Assembly: GCA_008638375.1 (NCBI GenBank)
Contig: VIRR01000556.1
Coordinates: forward strand, 62,001 to 126,000
Length of the DNA: 64,000 bases
Direction of reading: 5' to 3'
Source of the DNA: Nyssa sinensis
Taxonomy: Eukaryota; Streptophyta; Magnoliopsida; Cornales; Nyssaceae
Shown: positions 12,001 to 23,764 of the stretch, in pieces
Layout of the letters: each line of letters opens with the position of its first letter
Position numbering within the stretch: position 1 is the stretch's first letter
The notes under the pieces: generated by a model
Databases searched by the model: none
What the model saw: only the letters and a program-made list of their open reading frames with translations
Told to the model about the DNA's origin: nothing
Program-made: the position numbers and the translations under genes

Positions 12001-12419
12001 GGCATATTCAGAGTGTGGATATGATTTGTTAGCTAAACCAAACCATACAGGTATTATAGTAAATCAACTTGCATCTCCATTTCATGTGTCAGATAACATG
12101 ACTTATGTTGAAGATGGAAGAGAATAAATTATATATTATATATATTTTATATGTGTTACAATTCTAGACTGAATCTTATATATATAGGAGAGCTAGAGAG
12201 TTATACAAGGTAAGAACAAAGAAGAAAAGAAAAATATGTTAAGATTATACTATTATACTACATAACCCTAATTATACACCGAGTATATGATCTATAATAG
12301 TGTACATCTAACAACCTACATGCACAAAATTTGACATTTTGAATGCATTTCCCAACAGCCTCAACGTCATTTCTTTTGTGTGTTCCAATCAACTCATTGC
12401 ATCCTCATTTTATATCAGA

Positions 12420-12468
<49 letters not shown>

Positions 12469-12600
12469 AACTGAGAGCATCATTTAGAGAGAGGATGTTT
12501 ATAAAGAGATATAAGGTTGAAAGGTTATCAGAATAAGGAAGGAAAACAATAAAAGTGAAATTTGAGATATTTGAGGAAACCTTGGTAATAGTTTAAAAAA
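11999..12600. repeat. Local dispersed repeat family, copy 1
   Basis: Contains ggcatattcagagtgtg, ccaaaccatacagg-attatagtaaatcaa, then gaatgcatttcccaacagcc, catcctcattttatatcag, aactgagagcatcatttagag and gatatttgaggaaacct in this order. The same blocks recur in order at about 13408-13670, and parts at 34970-35440 and 36845-37050. An (AT)22 run interrupts it at 12423-12466. No ORF or terminal structure is seen. Confidence 0.6.
12423..12466. repeat. (AT)n microsatellite
   Basis: AT dinucleotide run of about 22 units inside the dispersed repeat; the homologous place at 13616-13627 has only a short AT stretch, showing recent expansion here. Confidence 0.95.
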
Positions 12601-13089
12601 TGCATGATCCGAATTCTATTTCTTGGATCAACCTTTTCTGAACCTCATCTTTCAGAAGCTCACCTTTCACATCCCACAACTCATTTTAAATGAAATTAGA
12701 CATTTGAAAACTCGACACAAATTGCCTAAATCATAGTTGAAAGTCCGTATCCCAAAATGAAGAATTCTGAGCTCAATTGTCATCTTTACAATGTCATGCT
12801 AAACAATGGAAAGACTCAGATGAAGCAAGTACAGGATTATCTAACGACATTTTAGTTAGCTCAACGAAAAGTGTGGTTTCAAAGGAGAACAATAAGCACC
12901 AATGATTTCTCATTAGTAAATCTAATTTGGATTTTTCAAAATCTAATCTATAACATGGTTTTTATTACTATAATTAACCTTATGTTAGAGAAATTATATT
13001 TTATCAGAATATTGTATTAAAAAAATTTACAGCACTTTAATAAATACCTTATTCTTTTGATCAATGATTTCAATTTGTTAATTTTTTTC

Positions 13090-13308
13090 AAATCAATTTC
13101 TTTAATCAAGTCGAGCTCGAGTAATTTTATTTTTTTAAATAGAATTAGATTATTTTTGACTTAACGACTCAAGCTCAATAAATTTACGAGTCTCAAAATA
13201 TGTTTAACCTTGACTTATTAATCTTGCGAGCTAGTCTTAAACGAGCCTCTAACTAAGCCAATCACGAACCGAGCTCGAATAGCTCAACTCTTTTTACAAC
13301 TCTAGTTG
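13090..13308. repeat. hAT-like MITE fragment (one end visible)
   Basis: Repeated gagctcgag / cgagctag / cgagctcgaat motifs and a right end reading TTTACAACTCTA, which resembles the TAGRGNTGTAAA ends of plant hAT-derived MITEs. The left end and a target duplication could not be found. Confidence 0.35.
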
Positions 13309-13407
13309 TTCTTAACTTAAAAACTTAATTTAAACCAAGTTATTTACTCAAATACATTTATTTATCTGAGTTGATTAAATTCTTATTGTTAAGAATTTCA
13401 GTCACTT

Positions 13408-13670
13408 GGCATATTCTCACACTGTGAATATGTTTTGCTAGCTAACCCAAACCATACATGCATTATAGTAAATCAAGTTGGATATCTGTCTCATGTGTAA
13501 AATCACATGAACTATATGCACCAGTTTGGCACTATGAATGCATTTCCCAACAGCCTCAGCATCATTTCTTTTTTGTGTTCCAATCAGTCAATTTCTTCCT
13601 CATTTTATATCAGGCCAATATATATACATCTCAAACTGAGTGCATTATTTAGAGGGAAGATCTAAGAGTT
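13408..13670. repeat. Local dispersed repeat family, copy 2
   Basis: Same ordered blocks as at 11999-12600: ggcatattctcacactgtg, ccaaaccatacatg-attatagtaaatcaa, gaatgcatttcccaacagcc, cctcattttatatcagg, aactgagtgcattatttagag. Confidence 0.6.
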
Positions 13671-16600
13671 GCATATCAATAAACAGTTTCTTGAAATTGA
13701 TAGCTTACTTCCAATATTTCAAGTGTAACCACCACACCATCTGGATTCGCTTGAGAAGAATTAGATAAAAAATAGTGAAAATTCACTATTTAAGAAACAA
13801 TAAAATTTCACTATTTCCTAGTAAAGTTTTATTGTGCCTGAATAATGAACTTTCACTGTCCAAAGAGCATTTTTTTTTTTTGTGCAGAATTACATATTAA
13901 ATATAGATTTTTTTAATAAATCTTGATTTTTAAAACCTAAATATATAAATTTTATAAAAATGAATTTATATTTTATATGTTTTTGAATTTGAAATTGAGA
14001 AAAGGAGTTATGAAGTTGTCCCAATGTAGTTTGCCATTGTTACTTGTCTCAGCGTATTAATTTTAAAGGAGAGGTATTTAATCATAAAAATATTAAGAGA
14101 TTTTTGGGGTTAGAAAGATTGGGATTGGACTTTATTAATTAAAAAGGCAACTTATTGGGCACCTTTAGCCAATTGCCTCTTTTTAAGTAAGAATTGTATA
14201 GTAATTTGCATGAGTTCGATTCTTTTTCTTCGTATTTTTGTATATACTAATAGAGGTACATGTGTGTTGCACGTGAGTACGTTTTGTAATAATTTATACA
14301 TTTTAATAGAATAATTTTAAAAGAAAATTAAAGAATAAATCATATATATTTTTTTATTTTTAGATGTACTAAGAGGTTTATTGGAGAGGCGAAAACAACC
14401 ACTTCCAAAGAATTAAAATAGATCATAATCTTTTAATCTGCATAAGAATTAAGCATGTGGATTTCTTTTAATAAATTCCATCAACTTTCTTTCATAGATG
14501 AAAGCTTTCAACATGCGTGAGCAACTAACAAACAAATATGCAAGAGCTGTTTTTTTTACAAATATGCAAGAGCTGTTTTTTTTAATTTGCAATTATAACT
14601 GTACTTGAGCTTGTAATAAGTTAGAGCAACATGACAAGAAAAGCATGGGGGAATGGATCATAAATAACAAAAGAATTATGAAGCCACAAATACAAAATCT
14701 AATTTTCGTTGGGAAGAGGAAAATCATATCAACCCAGCACGATTGGTACATTATGTTCCAAAGCAAAGATTTCTATTGTAAATTTGTAAGAGAAAATATC
14801 ATCACAGCTTACATAAGCACCAAATTCTATCTAATTTGAGGTATGCTTCAACCATGATGTCAAAATCTATTGTGGGGAAATTACCCACAAAATTCTTTTA
14901 TAACAATCAAAGAACTAATTTTTATCTTAGAGTTGCACAATAGCATACCTTCTTGACCTTCTGTCACAGTGACTATACATAGTTGATAATCTCATTAAGC
15001 ATTAATGCTTTCCCAGTAATATTTAATAGAAAATAACAACAAAGCAATCAATATTCAAAACAAAAACAAGATCTGATAATTCGAAACTAGACCTTCTCAA
15101 GTTGCCTTATTGCATCCAAAAACAAGTTCTTGAAGCAATCTAAAGCCTGTATCCCATAATCATTGTCATCAAAAGGGTTAGATTTCAAATCTAGAGTAAT
15201 AAGCACGGGTTCAGAATAAGTTCTTCACACAAATTTGAGGGTTTGCTTATTATCCAATTCGTTATCAGAATGCTTGAGATATCTTCAACTTACTTGTGTA
15301 ACATTGGATTGACAAATATATCATTTTTCTTTTCTGGTTCCCATTCTTAATGCTTAGTTTGCACAAAATTTAATAAGTAGTGTAACAATATAAATGTGCC
15401 TTTAGTGGCCTAATTATAGAAAGCATTTCCTGATTCACTTAGCTAATATCATTTCTTTGTTGTTCTTCTAGCGATCATTTTGTGCTTTTTCTCTCATCTG
15501 CTGCAGTGCGGACATAATGAACAAAAAATTACAAACAAATTCAAACCACGGAAATTCAACGACCGCAAAATATTATAGAAGAACATGTAATAAACAGAAA
15601 TTCAAAGACGAGCCTAGAAAGACCTAGATCAATGAAAATTATGAAATCTTAGCTAAACCATTTCCTTAAAGTATATCGCAATTTTAAGCTTCCGAGCTGC
15701 AACTTCTTAAGATTGTTGATCGAATTCGATGTTAATTTGTATTGGTATTGATCTATGGGCTTTGTAGGCTTTGCAGTGGATCAAAGAGTCTAGAGATTTG
15801 AATCTTTTGATTCATCATAGTATACAAAACCTCTTTGAGACGAAATGTATAGAGTTTCTTGCGCTAGATGATTGGACATGTTAGTCTTTTTCAAAGCAAG
15901 CTTCAAGGGAATGGATGAGTGGACATTTGGGTGCTGAAGATTGTTGATGGAAGTGATCAGGAAGTGTGGCAGTGGAATAGGATTGATTTGCAAAGCAAGT
16001 CATGATGTTAATTTGCTTATGAAGGAATGGTTGAATCATCATGTATTAAAATTAAAGAAAACAATTCAGAAAAGTAAAATTCAAGGGTGTGGCAACATGT
16101 TTTTGTAAGTGTTCTATAGAGTTGTAGCTCAAAGGGTAGAGGATCTATCAATTAGTTACGCTTCCAATTGACACATTGAGGGTGAAGTCAAGCTCAAATT
16201 TGAGACGACCACATGATGACAACTTGGGGTTTAGGAATATTTATATGCTGTTGGAGCCATGAGTTGGGACATATGCGAGAGGAGGTACTTTCATGGTTGG
16301 CCATAAGATGCATTTCTAGTTTAGTTTCATGCCTTCCTTCCAAATAAATTGAGGAGGGGCCAATCCAACTTGACAAGTCACTGTTGCTATCTCAGAGGAG
16401 AATGCATAGAGCTATGAACAGTAAATTCAGTACATTACTCTTATCAAGGTCCAATGCCTGAATATTGTCCTTTTTAAAAAAAATAATAATAATAATTGTA
16501 AATCATAACAAACAAACTTCATCTTGTTGGTAAATTGCTTTGTGTTTATAAATAATTGATGGACCATTTAATCTTTGTATAGTCTGAAATTCTCGTAATT

Positions 16601-17356
16601 TGGAATTTTTTGCCACAATTCGCTATGTTTTGATTTTGATGCCATCTACGTCTGCTTCCATCCAAGAATGAAAGAGATCTTCAGCAATTAGCAATAGAAA
16701 AGAAAATCAAAGAGGCAGAGGAAGTAAACTTTCGGTAAAACCTATCTAATGACATGATCACGTCATTAAAATAAGCAAGACACTGATGGACATGCTTATC
16801 CTTCAATTTCTTTTTCTTCTTCTCCTTTTTTTTCGACGAGGGTGGGGGTGGGGGTGTTGCATTGTGAGACTCTGAGGGACACACATCTTCTTTTTCTTTT
16901 TTGGGTTTGAATGGATAAAACATAAATGAATTTATCATCAGATGTTAGAAAGCCAACTAAGTTGATTGAAAAAGCTTTATGGTCCCAAGCATTAATAATC
17001 TTACCAATGATCAAAATATCTCTTATTAATTTTTTGGTAAGTAAAATATATCTCTTATTATGTATGTATGTAGGTATGTATGTGTGTACGTATAGTTGAC
17101 ATTGCTTGGGGGAAATGAGTGAGTGAGACAGAGAAAGAGAAGTATTATAATAATAAAAAATTAAAGCAATAGACCTTAGTACTGAGTTTTAGGACAGAAG
17201 GATCTCAATACCTCATTTTCAATGACAACAATCCATTTGTCATGTTGTGATGTCAGAATATGATTCAATAGAGTGGTCTGCAGTAAAAACATTAAAAGCA
17301 AAATTTGAGAAGATACAGCAATAACAACAACAAAATTCAACAATAGAAACTGAAAC
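13671..17356. other. AT-rich intergenic DNA; one short coding-like stretch
   Basis: Mostly featureless. On the minus strand at about 15093-15230 a short open stretch reads ...EPVLITLDLKSNPF and DCFKNLFLDAIRQLEKV before a stop; it has balanced amino-acid use unlike the surrounding AT-rich DNA, but matches no family I know and has no convincing exon borders. Other ORFs here (for example 15790-15993 on the minus strand) look fortuitous. Confidence 0.35.
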
Positions 17357-17790
17357 CCGTTTGTTTTGAGAGCAAATTACGGATAAAAAAAATCCATTTT
17401 TTTCAAATTTCAATTATCTACAAATATATCTAGCTAAAAAAAGTCATGTTAAGCAGCTTCTAATATATAAATACATGTAAATAGCATACACACTTTTCAA
17501 ATTTACTTTTTATCTTTTTTTTTTTGGGTGCTTAAAATGGATGTGAAGATGAGCTACTCAACATATCCGCCATGGAGCATTGCCCCTTAGCACCACATAG
17601 CCATCTACGAAAGACGCCACCACACCCCATTTGTTTTTACAGCAAATAAGGGATAAAAAAAATTATTTTTTTTTCAAAGTTCAATTATCTACAGATATAT
17701 CTAGCTGAGAAAAGTCATTTTAAGCAACTTCTAATACATAAATATACGCAAATAGCATATACACACTTTTCAGATTTACCTTTTATCTTT
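17357..17790. repeat. Direct duplication of ~160 bp
   Basis: Blocks 17357-17515 and about 17625-17790 share cgtttgttt...agcaaat, ggataaaaaaa, caattatctaca(a/g)atatatctagct, agtcat-ttaagca-cttctaata, and cacacttttca-atttac-ttttatc. The 110 bp between them is unrelated. There are no long terminal inverted repeats, so the copying mechanism is unclear. Confidence 0.75.
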
Positions 17791-19029
17791 CATATATGCA
17801 TTTTTTCCCTTTAAAAACATTCTCTTGAAATATTTTTCAGATTATCAGTTTTAGATACCTACGTACTCTTATAGAAACATATATGCTTGTGCATTTATGT
17901 ATGTGTCTATGTGTGAAATTTATTTCTTTTCTCCTCAAAAAAAAAAAAAAAATCTCCCTTCAAATATTTCACTGAAATAGGAGTATTTTTTTCTTATTTA
18001 TGAAACGGATGGAACAAATAGAGAAAAATAGTTCACATTCTCATATTAGATAATTCATAAAACAAATGAATTTAAAAGGAAAAAAAGGGGGGGAAAATAT
18101 TTCTGCGAAAACAAGCATAATAATTAGTGAAACAATTGTTTCAGATTATCAATTTAAACAGTATGTACAAAAGACATCTATAAACTTGCATACATGTGCA
18201 TGCACACGCATGAGATTTACTTCTTTTATCCTTATATCTCCCTTCAATCACTGAAGCAGATGGAGAAATAGAGAAAAAAAAAGTATACATTCTCCAAGCT
18301 AATAATTCAAAAAGCAATTATAGCAACATAAATTAATATTTGAATTGCATCACTCTAAACTCAAGAGCCTAAACCTAAAAGACCTATTGGCCTAGTTTTG
18401 GTTAGTCAATGTTTTTGCTAATACATGATGACATAATTTTAAAATCATTTTTTCCCCTCATGTTCGTCAACATTAAAACAGAGCCAACTGCCAACAAATG
18501 ACTACAAAATTTAAAATTTCTTTTCTTTTCCTCAGTTTCTTAGCAGCCAAGTCCAAATTGTCCATCATTAGTTCATCATCACTAACATCCCAAGTCCAAA
18601 CATTAGGAGGAAAAAAAAACACCACCAATTGTTCATCGACATTAACTAAAATTACAAGACCAAGTCATCATTAGTTCATTACAACATTTCTCCCAAATAC
18701 ATCAAAAGAGAATGTAGCTTCCCTTCAATGAATCACAAGATCCGTGATCGTCCACAACTCAAAAAAGCAAGCCCGCAAATATAATAAACTCAAGATGTTA
18801 ACTCAACTTTGACAATAATCTTCAAACAAACAATTAATACTAAAAATTCCTCTAATGCTCTTAGATTTCCTAGAACCAATAAATTAACATACCTCTAGTT
18901 AACTCTCTTAGACATCCAAAACATCACCATCAAAGGAAGCACAATCTTTGAATGCGGAACAATTTCTTATAAAAAACTTTCATATCATTAACTAATTAAA
19001 ATAATTGAATTTTGATTTTTACTTACCAT
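17791..19029. other. AT-rich intergenic DNA, no gene seen
   Basis: Several A-rich and T-rich runs (for example 17938-17952) and short degenerate echoes of the preceding duplication (acacgcatgagatttacttctttt near 18200). No supported feature. Confidence 0.4.
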
Positions 19030-19262
19030 TTATGTCATTCTATAACCAACTTTGTGCACGCATCTCAGAGTTGCAAAAGGCTTGTTCAATTTCTATGGCA
19101 AGTTCCCAGCCTTGTTTGGCAACTCTTCTGGTTGATGGTTGAGATTGCTGAAGATTTCCTCATTTTTATCCTTCCAGATGTGCCCAACAATAGATGAGAA
19201 CATAGTATTCCAGTGAACTACTGTAATGTTGTCAACGACTCTCACCTTTATTTCAGAAGTAC
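19030..19262 (-). pseudogene. LINE ORF2 C-terminal fragment (probable)
   Basis: On the minus strand the translation contains VHWNTMFSSIVGHIWKDKNE followed by EIFSN and, after a frame change, ELAIEIEQAF. The 'W..(I/L)..IVW.IWK.RNE.IF' pattern is typical of the region between reverse transcriptase and the RNase H domain in plant LINE ORF2 proteins. No RT core, no poly(A) tail and no target duplications were found, so this is a short decayed piece. A similarity search would be needed to be sure. Confidence 0.4.
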
Positions 19263-19861
19263 CAACACTGAAATTCAACTTTGCAAGGCTTGATTCTTTG
19301 ATGAGCGCATTGATGACCTGTTTCAAAATAAATAAATATAGAAAACAACAGCAACAACAAAAAGTTGCTGAGATGAGTGCTACATCTACCACAGGAGGCG
19401 TTCCTTATATTAGAACTACCCATTTCTAGATTAGTCCTTATTTCTTCCACTGATGTATTAATAATTTATCTTTCATGTTTGCAATGTCTTCAAACTATAT
19501 GATAAATAAAATTACAATGACTACTATATGCCACTTAATAACATTGTATGAAATATAAAAATTTAAAATCAAGTTTCATGCTTTAATTCAGTGCAATAAT
19601 TGCAAATGTGACCTCTACAAATGGTGGTTTTGTTAAGTGGTCAGAAAGCAGAATGCAAGAGCTGCCTTGAAATTCTGCAAGATATCCCATTTTAGATCAG
19701 AAAATGATAGGCTAAACCATCCACATTGTGCTCAAAATTATTTCACATGAAAATCTAATAGACAAAAAAATATATAGACTTCAGTTGTGAAACCTCTGAT
19801 GAGTATCCCATACCTAAATCCTCCCCTCTTTTGTTCGATAACATGAAACAAGTCTAGAAAA
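19263..19861. other. Intergenic, nothing recognised
   Basis: No coding or repeat signal beyond low-complexity A-rich sequence and a short CAA/ACA-rich run near 19345. Confidence 0.35.
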
Positions 19862-21520
19862 AATTCAGCTCTGTTGAATCCATTCCAAATTGATCCTTAT
19901 GTTAGGGCTATGCAATATCTTTGGCCAATCTTCGCCTTTATCATGACAGCGTTCCTTCAGCGCAGGACATCTTCTTACCCAGAAAAGCTGTAGTGAAGCT
20001 GGCATATCTTTTCCAGGCAACGAAGAGAGTTCTGGGCAATTCCATACATCTAAAAGATGTAGAGTACTGAGGTGCTGCATCTCTTCAGGTAGTGATGTCA
20101 AGCATGGACAAGATACAATTCAGAAAGATTTCAGTGTAGAGAGCAGATACTCATCCTTCAATGACTTAAATCGTGGGCAACAACAAATTTCCAAATATTC
20201 AAGTGAACTGAGCTTGTGCAAATTTTTCTCCTAAGTTAAAAAAGTGAGCTCATCACAGTCAATAATCTTTAGTTCTTTAAGTGATGTTAGGTTTTGCAGT
20301 GGTCCATCAAGAAGATATCTCAACTTGGTACAAGTAGAAATAGTTAAAGAGGAAAGACACATAAAGCAAGCAAATGACTTCAGTACCACCTCATTACATT
20401 TTCAAAACACCAACTTTTGGATGGAATGAAGCATTGGAAACGATTCAAAACCCCTGCAATTGACAATTTCCAAAGTTGTAATTATAGATGGGAGGTTGGG
20501 CAGCTCCGTCATCTTTGGGCAATCCCAGATGGTAAGTTCACAAAGGCAAGGTATTTCACCTGCCTCAAATCCAGACCAATGCTCGAGATTAGGCATGTCC
20601 TTCATTTCCAGCTTTTCTAATGATGGAAATCCAGCTACCATACCATCCCCATAGAAGTCACGCCCTATATGGATCAGTCCATGAATTCCATGGATTTTGA
20701 GATCTTTGAGGAGTGGAAGCTGCCACAAAGGAGGGAGGGTTTCACACTTCTGACAATTAATAATGCAAATGGAAACTAAAGTAAAGAGTGAAACATTCTT
20801 CATCCAACTTGGGAACCTTGTACCACCAAAATTTTCAATCCTTAAAACTTTTGACATTTTTGTTAGGATGCAGGCACTCAAGTACCCCCTCTTCATGTAC
20901 ATCATTCCGCAAATTCAAAGGATTTTCTTCACTCCATCGCAATGTCAACTCATGAAGATGATGCTTGCTTTTCAAATCAGCCTCCTTGGTCCTTTCTGTC
21001 GTTGTGACATTCTCCAGCTTTGAAATACAAAGTGATCCTCTGAGATCCACCAAACTCCTTAACTCTTCAATTCCACATCCACTCCTTTTGGTTACAACAA
21101 AATTGAACAAAGTTTGGAGACATGTTAGTTTCCCCATTCCCGGTGGGGTGGAAATCAATCGGGAGAGAGAATTTGAATGAGATTCACTTTCAGCAAAGGG
21201 AAGGATATTTCCTAAACTCATGCTAAAAGAAGTATCAATATAACGAAGATTGATCAGGTTCCCGACGCATTTTGGTAAGTCAAGAAGCCGTTTATCAGCG
21301 AAAGGAAGGATCTTTAGCAAAGCTGTGCTAAAGGATATATTCAGATGGCGAAGGTTCATCAGATTACTCATATTATCGGGCAAAACCACAAGCTCGAGGC
21401 ATTTTATCAATTTTAGTGTCTGCAGATTGCATAGGCTACTCAGAGATTCAGGCAATCTCTGTATGCGGCTCCAAAAGAGGTCTAGATACTGCAAATGCTT
21501 TAAAGACTGATTTTGTCAGA
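19862..21520 (-). pseudogene. LRR-only remnant of a CNL-type (NLR) disease resistance gene
   Basis: Minus-strand translation shows successive leucine-rich repeats of plant NLR proteins: LQYLDLFWSRIQRLPESLSS, LVVLPDNMSNLMNLRHLNIS, GMGKLTCLQTLFNFVV, the RGSLCISKLENVT block, HHLHELTLRWSEENP, then VLRIENFGGTRFPSWM and many C-terminal LRRs such as LTIWDCPKMTELPNLPS, ending RCPALKERCHDKGEDWPKI, the usual C-terminus of RGA/RPP13-like CNLs. A one-base frameshift lies near 20850 in an A-rich run (NKNVK to VLRIEN), and in-frame stops occur at 20402-20404, about 20233 and about 20125. No coiled-coil or NB-ARC (P-loop, GLPLA, MHD) is present upstream to 22900, so the signalling part is lost. A 33-codon unit (NLMNLRHL.. 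/ NLINLRYI..) is duplicated at about 21170-21370. Non-functional as an NLR. Confidence 0.88.
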
Positions 21521-22932
21521 GGCTTAGAGATATATTTTTGTAAAACACAATCAGTTGACTAATTTTGACAAATTAGACATTTTGCCTATCTTAACCAAAA
21601 TTATGTTTTTCAAATAACTTGATTTTTCAAAGCTTAAAGTACATCAATGAAATTCTTAAAAAAATCATTTTGTGAAAATCTTTCACTCTCTCTATTAGTT
21701 TCACCTCATTTATTTACAGATTAAACAAAAGAAAGAAAATTAAAAAATATAATAATGAAATATAAACTTAATTATGTATTAAAATAAGAAAATTTTCTAA
21801 TAAAAAATTATTATTCACAGATTTAAGGATATATTCAACCCTTAACATAACAAAAAAAATAAATATTATAATAAAATAAAATTTTAATTATGTTTTAAAA
21901 TACAAAGTTTAGTTAATTAAAAAATATTATTGTCCGAGCAAATTGGACGCCCAGGCAATCGCCTAGTTCTTTTTGTTTAGGCGATCATTGTCTAGACATT
22001 TTTCCTATAGTCGAATACTCATGTGATCGTCCGTATCGACTATGTATTTACTCGATATCTAGGCTGCCAAACAGCCTCACAAAGAGTCGTAACATGTGGA
22101 CTTAGAAGGTGAAGCAATGCTTTTCTAAATGAGGGAGCATAATTTAATGAGAAAAGGATGAATTGATTGCAAAGCAATCAATAAAATCTTAGTCTACCTA
22201 CTCACTCTAGGTAGCATATGGAATACACTTCTCAATAATATATCATGGGATGCATATCACTTGGGTCAACATTATAAACATTATTATGGGGAATATACTG
22301 CATTTACCCTGATAAAAAATAGAAATTGAAAAAAAATGCACTTTGTCTTTATCTATGATGAGCATGCATGCCCTTGTCCCTTTGCTTCAGAGTATGCAAG
22401 CTGTTTTCCACATTTTTACTCAGCATATTCTATAGTAATAATATATATAAACTTATTCTAAGAACATGCAAAGAGTTTGGTCAAAACTTGAAAAAAAATT
22501 CAAAAACTAAACAACAAAAGAGAATTACTTGCTTGTGTGAGGCTGCGAAGTAGTAAGCTGCTTATGGTAACGGCTAGTATTTATAAAACTCTCATTTTCT
22601 GCCCTCAATAAACCACTCCATATCCATTAATATTCTGAGGTGTGAAACTATGAATTACAACCCTTTTTTCTAAGGAATTGAATTGTATTGTCTCATAATG
22701 GACCAAGAATCATGAGATTTAACCACCCGAATCCGAATTACAAAACCTCCATTTTAGACAAAAATTAAAAAATATATATTAAATGATATCACATATCATA
22801 ATAAAACCAAGCAATGATGAAACAATTCAGTGAAGGCATAAGAAGTATATACCGAACATTTTATGCCTCACTCTCTCGCCCAAACGAAACACGTATTGGC
22901 ATTTTCATACGGTTGAGCTTTTGTTGATGCAG
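21521..22932. other. AT-rich intergenic DNA upstream of the NLR remnant
   Basis: Searched for NB-ARC motifs of the truncated NLR on the minus strand; none are seen. At 21930-22075 there is an imperfect inverted motif (aggcaatcgcctag / ttaggcgatcattg) of a kind common in dispersed plant repeats. Confidence 0.4.
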
Positions 22933-23013
22933 TTATAGACTCTGCTCAAGTTTGAAAACTTCATCGTGTAATTCAGCTGCCAAAGCATAGTTCCTAAATA
23001 GCATTTTGTAGGT
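22933..23013 (-). pseudogene. Orphan exon-like fragment with UVR-like helix (uncertain)
   Basis: On the minus strand a plausible acceptor (ccgtgcag) is followed by 26 codons reading TYKMLFRNYALAAELHDEVF and KLEQSL, then TAA. The 'NYALAAELHDEVFKLE' pattern resembles the UVR motif (A-A-x-L-R-D-E-I-x-x-L-E) found in UvrB/C-interacting and EXECUTER-like proteins. No neighbouring exon was found, so it may be a terminal exon of a decayed or captured gene, or chance. Low certainty. Confidence 0.3.
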
Positions 23014-23149
23014 CTGCACGGCAGGTAAAAATAGATAATTAATAATTGTTCAAGTCGAAGCAATATAACACGAAATCAAAGAAAAAATAAAATTTAAAAA
23101 ATAAAAGGTAAAAACCTGACCACCATACAGAAATGATTGGAATAAAACC

Positions 23150-23570
23150 TCTGGCGATTGATTGATGCTTTCGTAGAGAATTGAAATCTCTAGCGCTATT
23201 TGACAAGGGATTACGAAAGGTTAGAAATTTGGAACCGAGTGATTTGATGAAGGGGTTGATGCTTTCGTAATGATCAAACTGCAGAATTTCTTGCAATTAT
23301 CCTTTTGTAGAAGAGAGAACAATCTGACAATGGAAAAAGAGAGAACAATCTGCCAAGCGATTTGGATTTGGATAATCATAGAGAATGACCGATTGATTTT
23401 GATGAAGGAAATTGATGCCTTCGTAGCAGATTGATCCTTTCGTAGAAGAGAAAACAATTTAGTCAATGGAAGAAGAGAGAGAACAATCTGCCAACCATTT
23501 GGATAATCGTAGAGAATGGATGAGTGATTTTAATGAAGGAAATTGATGCCTGAATATAGAAAGAGAGAGA
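23150..23570. repeat. Imperfect tandem repeats (~140 bp unit)
   Basis: At least two and a half units share gattgatttt(g)atgaagg(aa)attgatgc, cctttcgtagaagagaaaacaa, gagagaacaatctgccaa and ggataatc(a/g)tagagaatg. The unit has no coding signal. The array lies just downstream (on the minus strand) of a CT-rich stretch. Confidence 0.65.
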
Positions 23571-23715
23571 GAGGTGAAACGAACATGATACGGGGAGTCA
23601 TTTCGGGAAGAGAGAGCGAGTGGTCGACGGTGAGAGATGAGGAATGAATTTCTGAGCTGCTGCTTTCGCGAGCGTCATCTGCAATTCCATGCGTTCCAGA
23701 TCTTCACCACCCCCA

Positions 23716-23718
<3 letters not shown>

Positions 23719-23750
<32 letters not shown>

Positions 23751-23764
23751 TTCTTTCTCTCTCT
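23719..23764. repeat. (CT)n microsatellite
   Basis: TC/CT-rich run on the plus strand (GA-rich on the minus strand). Plant 5' leaders often hold such runs, so this could be the leader of a lost minus-strand gene, but no coding exon follows. Confidence 0.85.
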
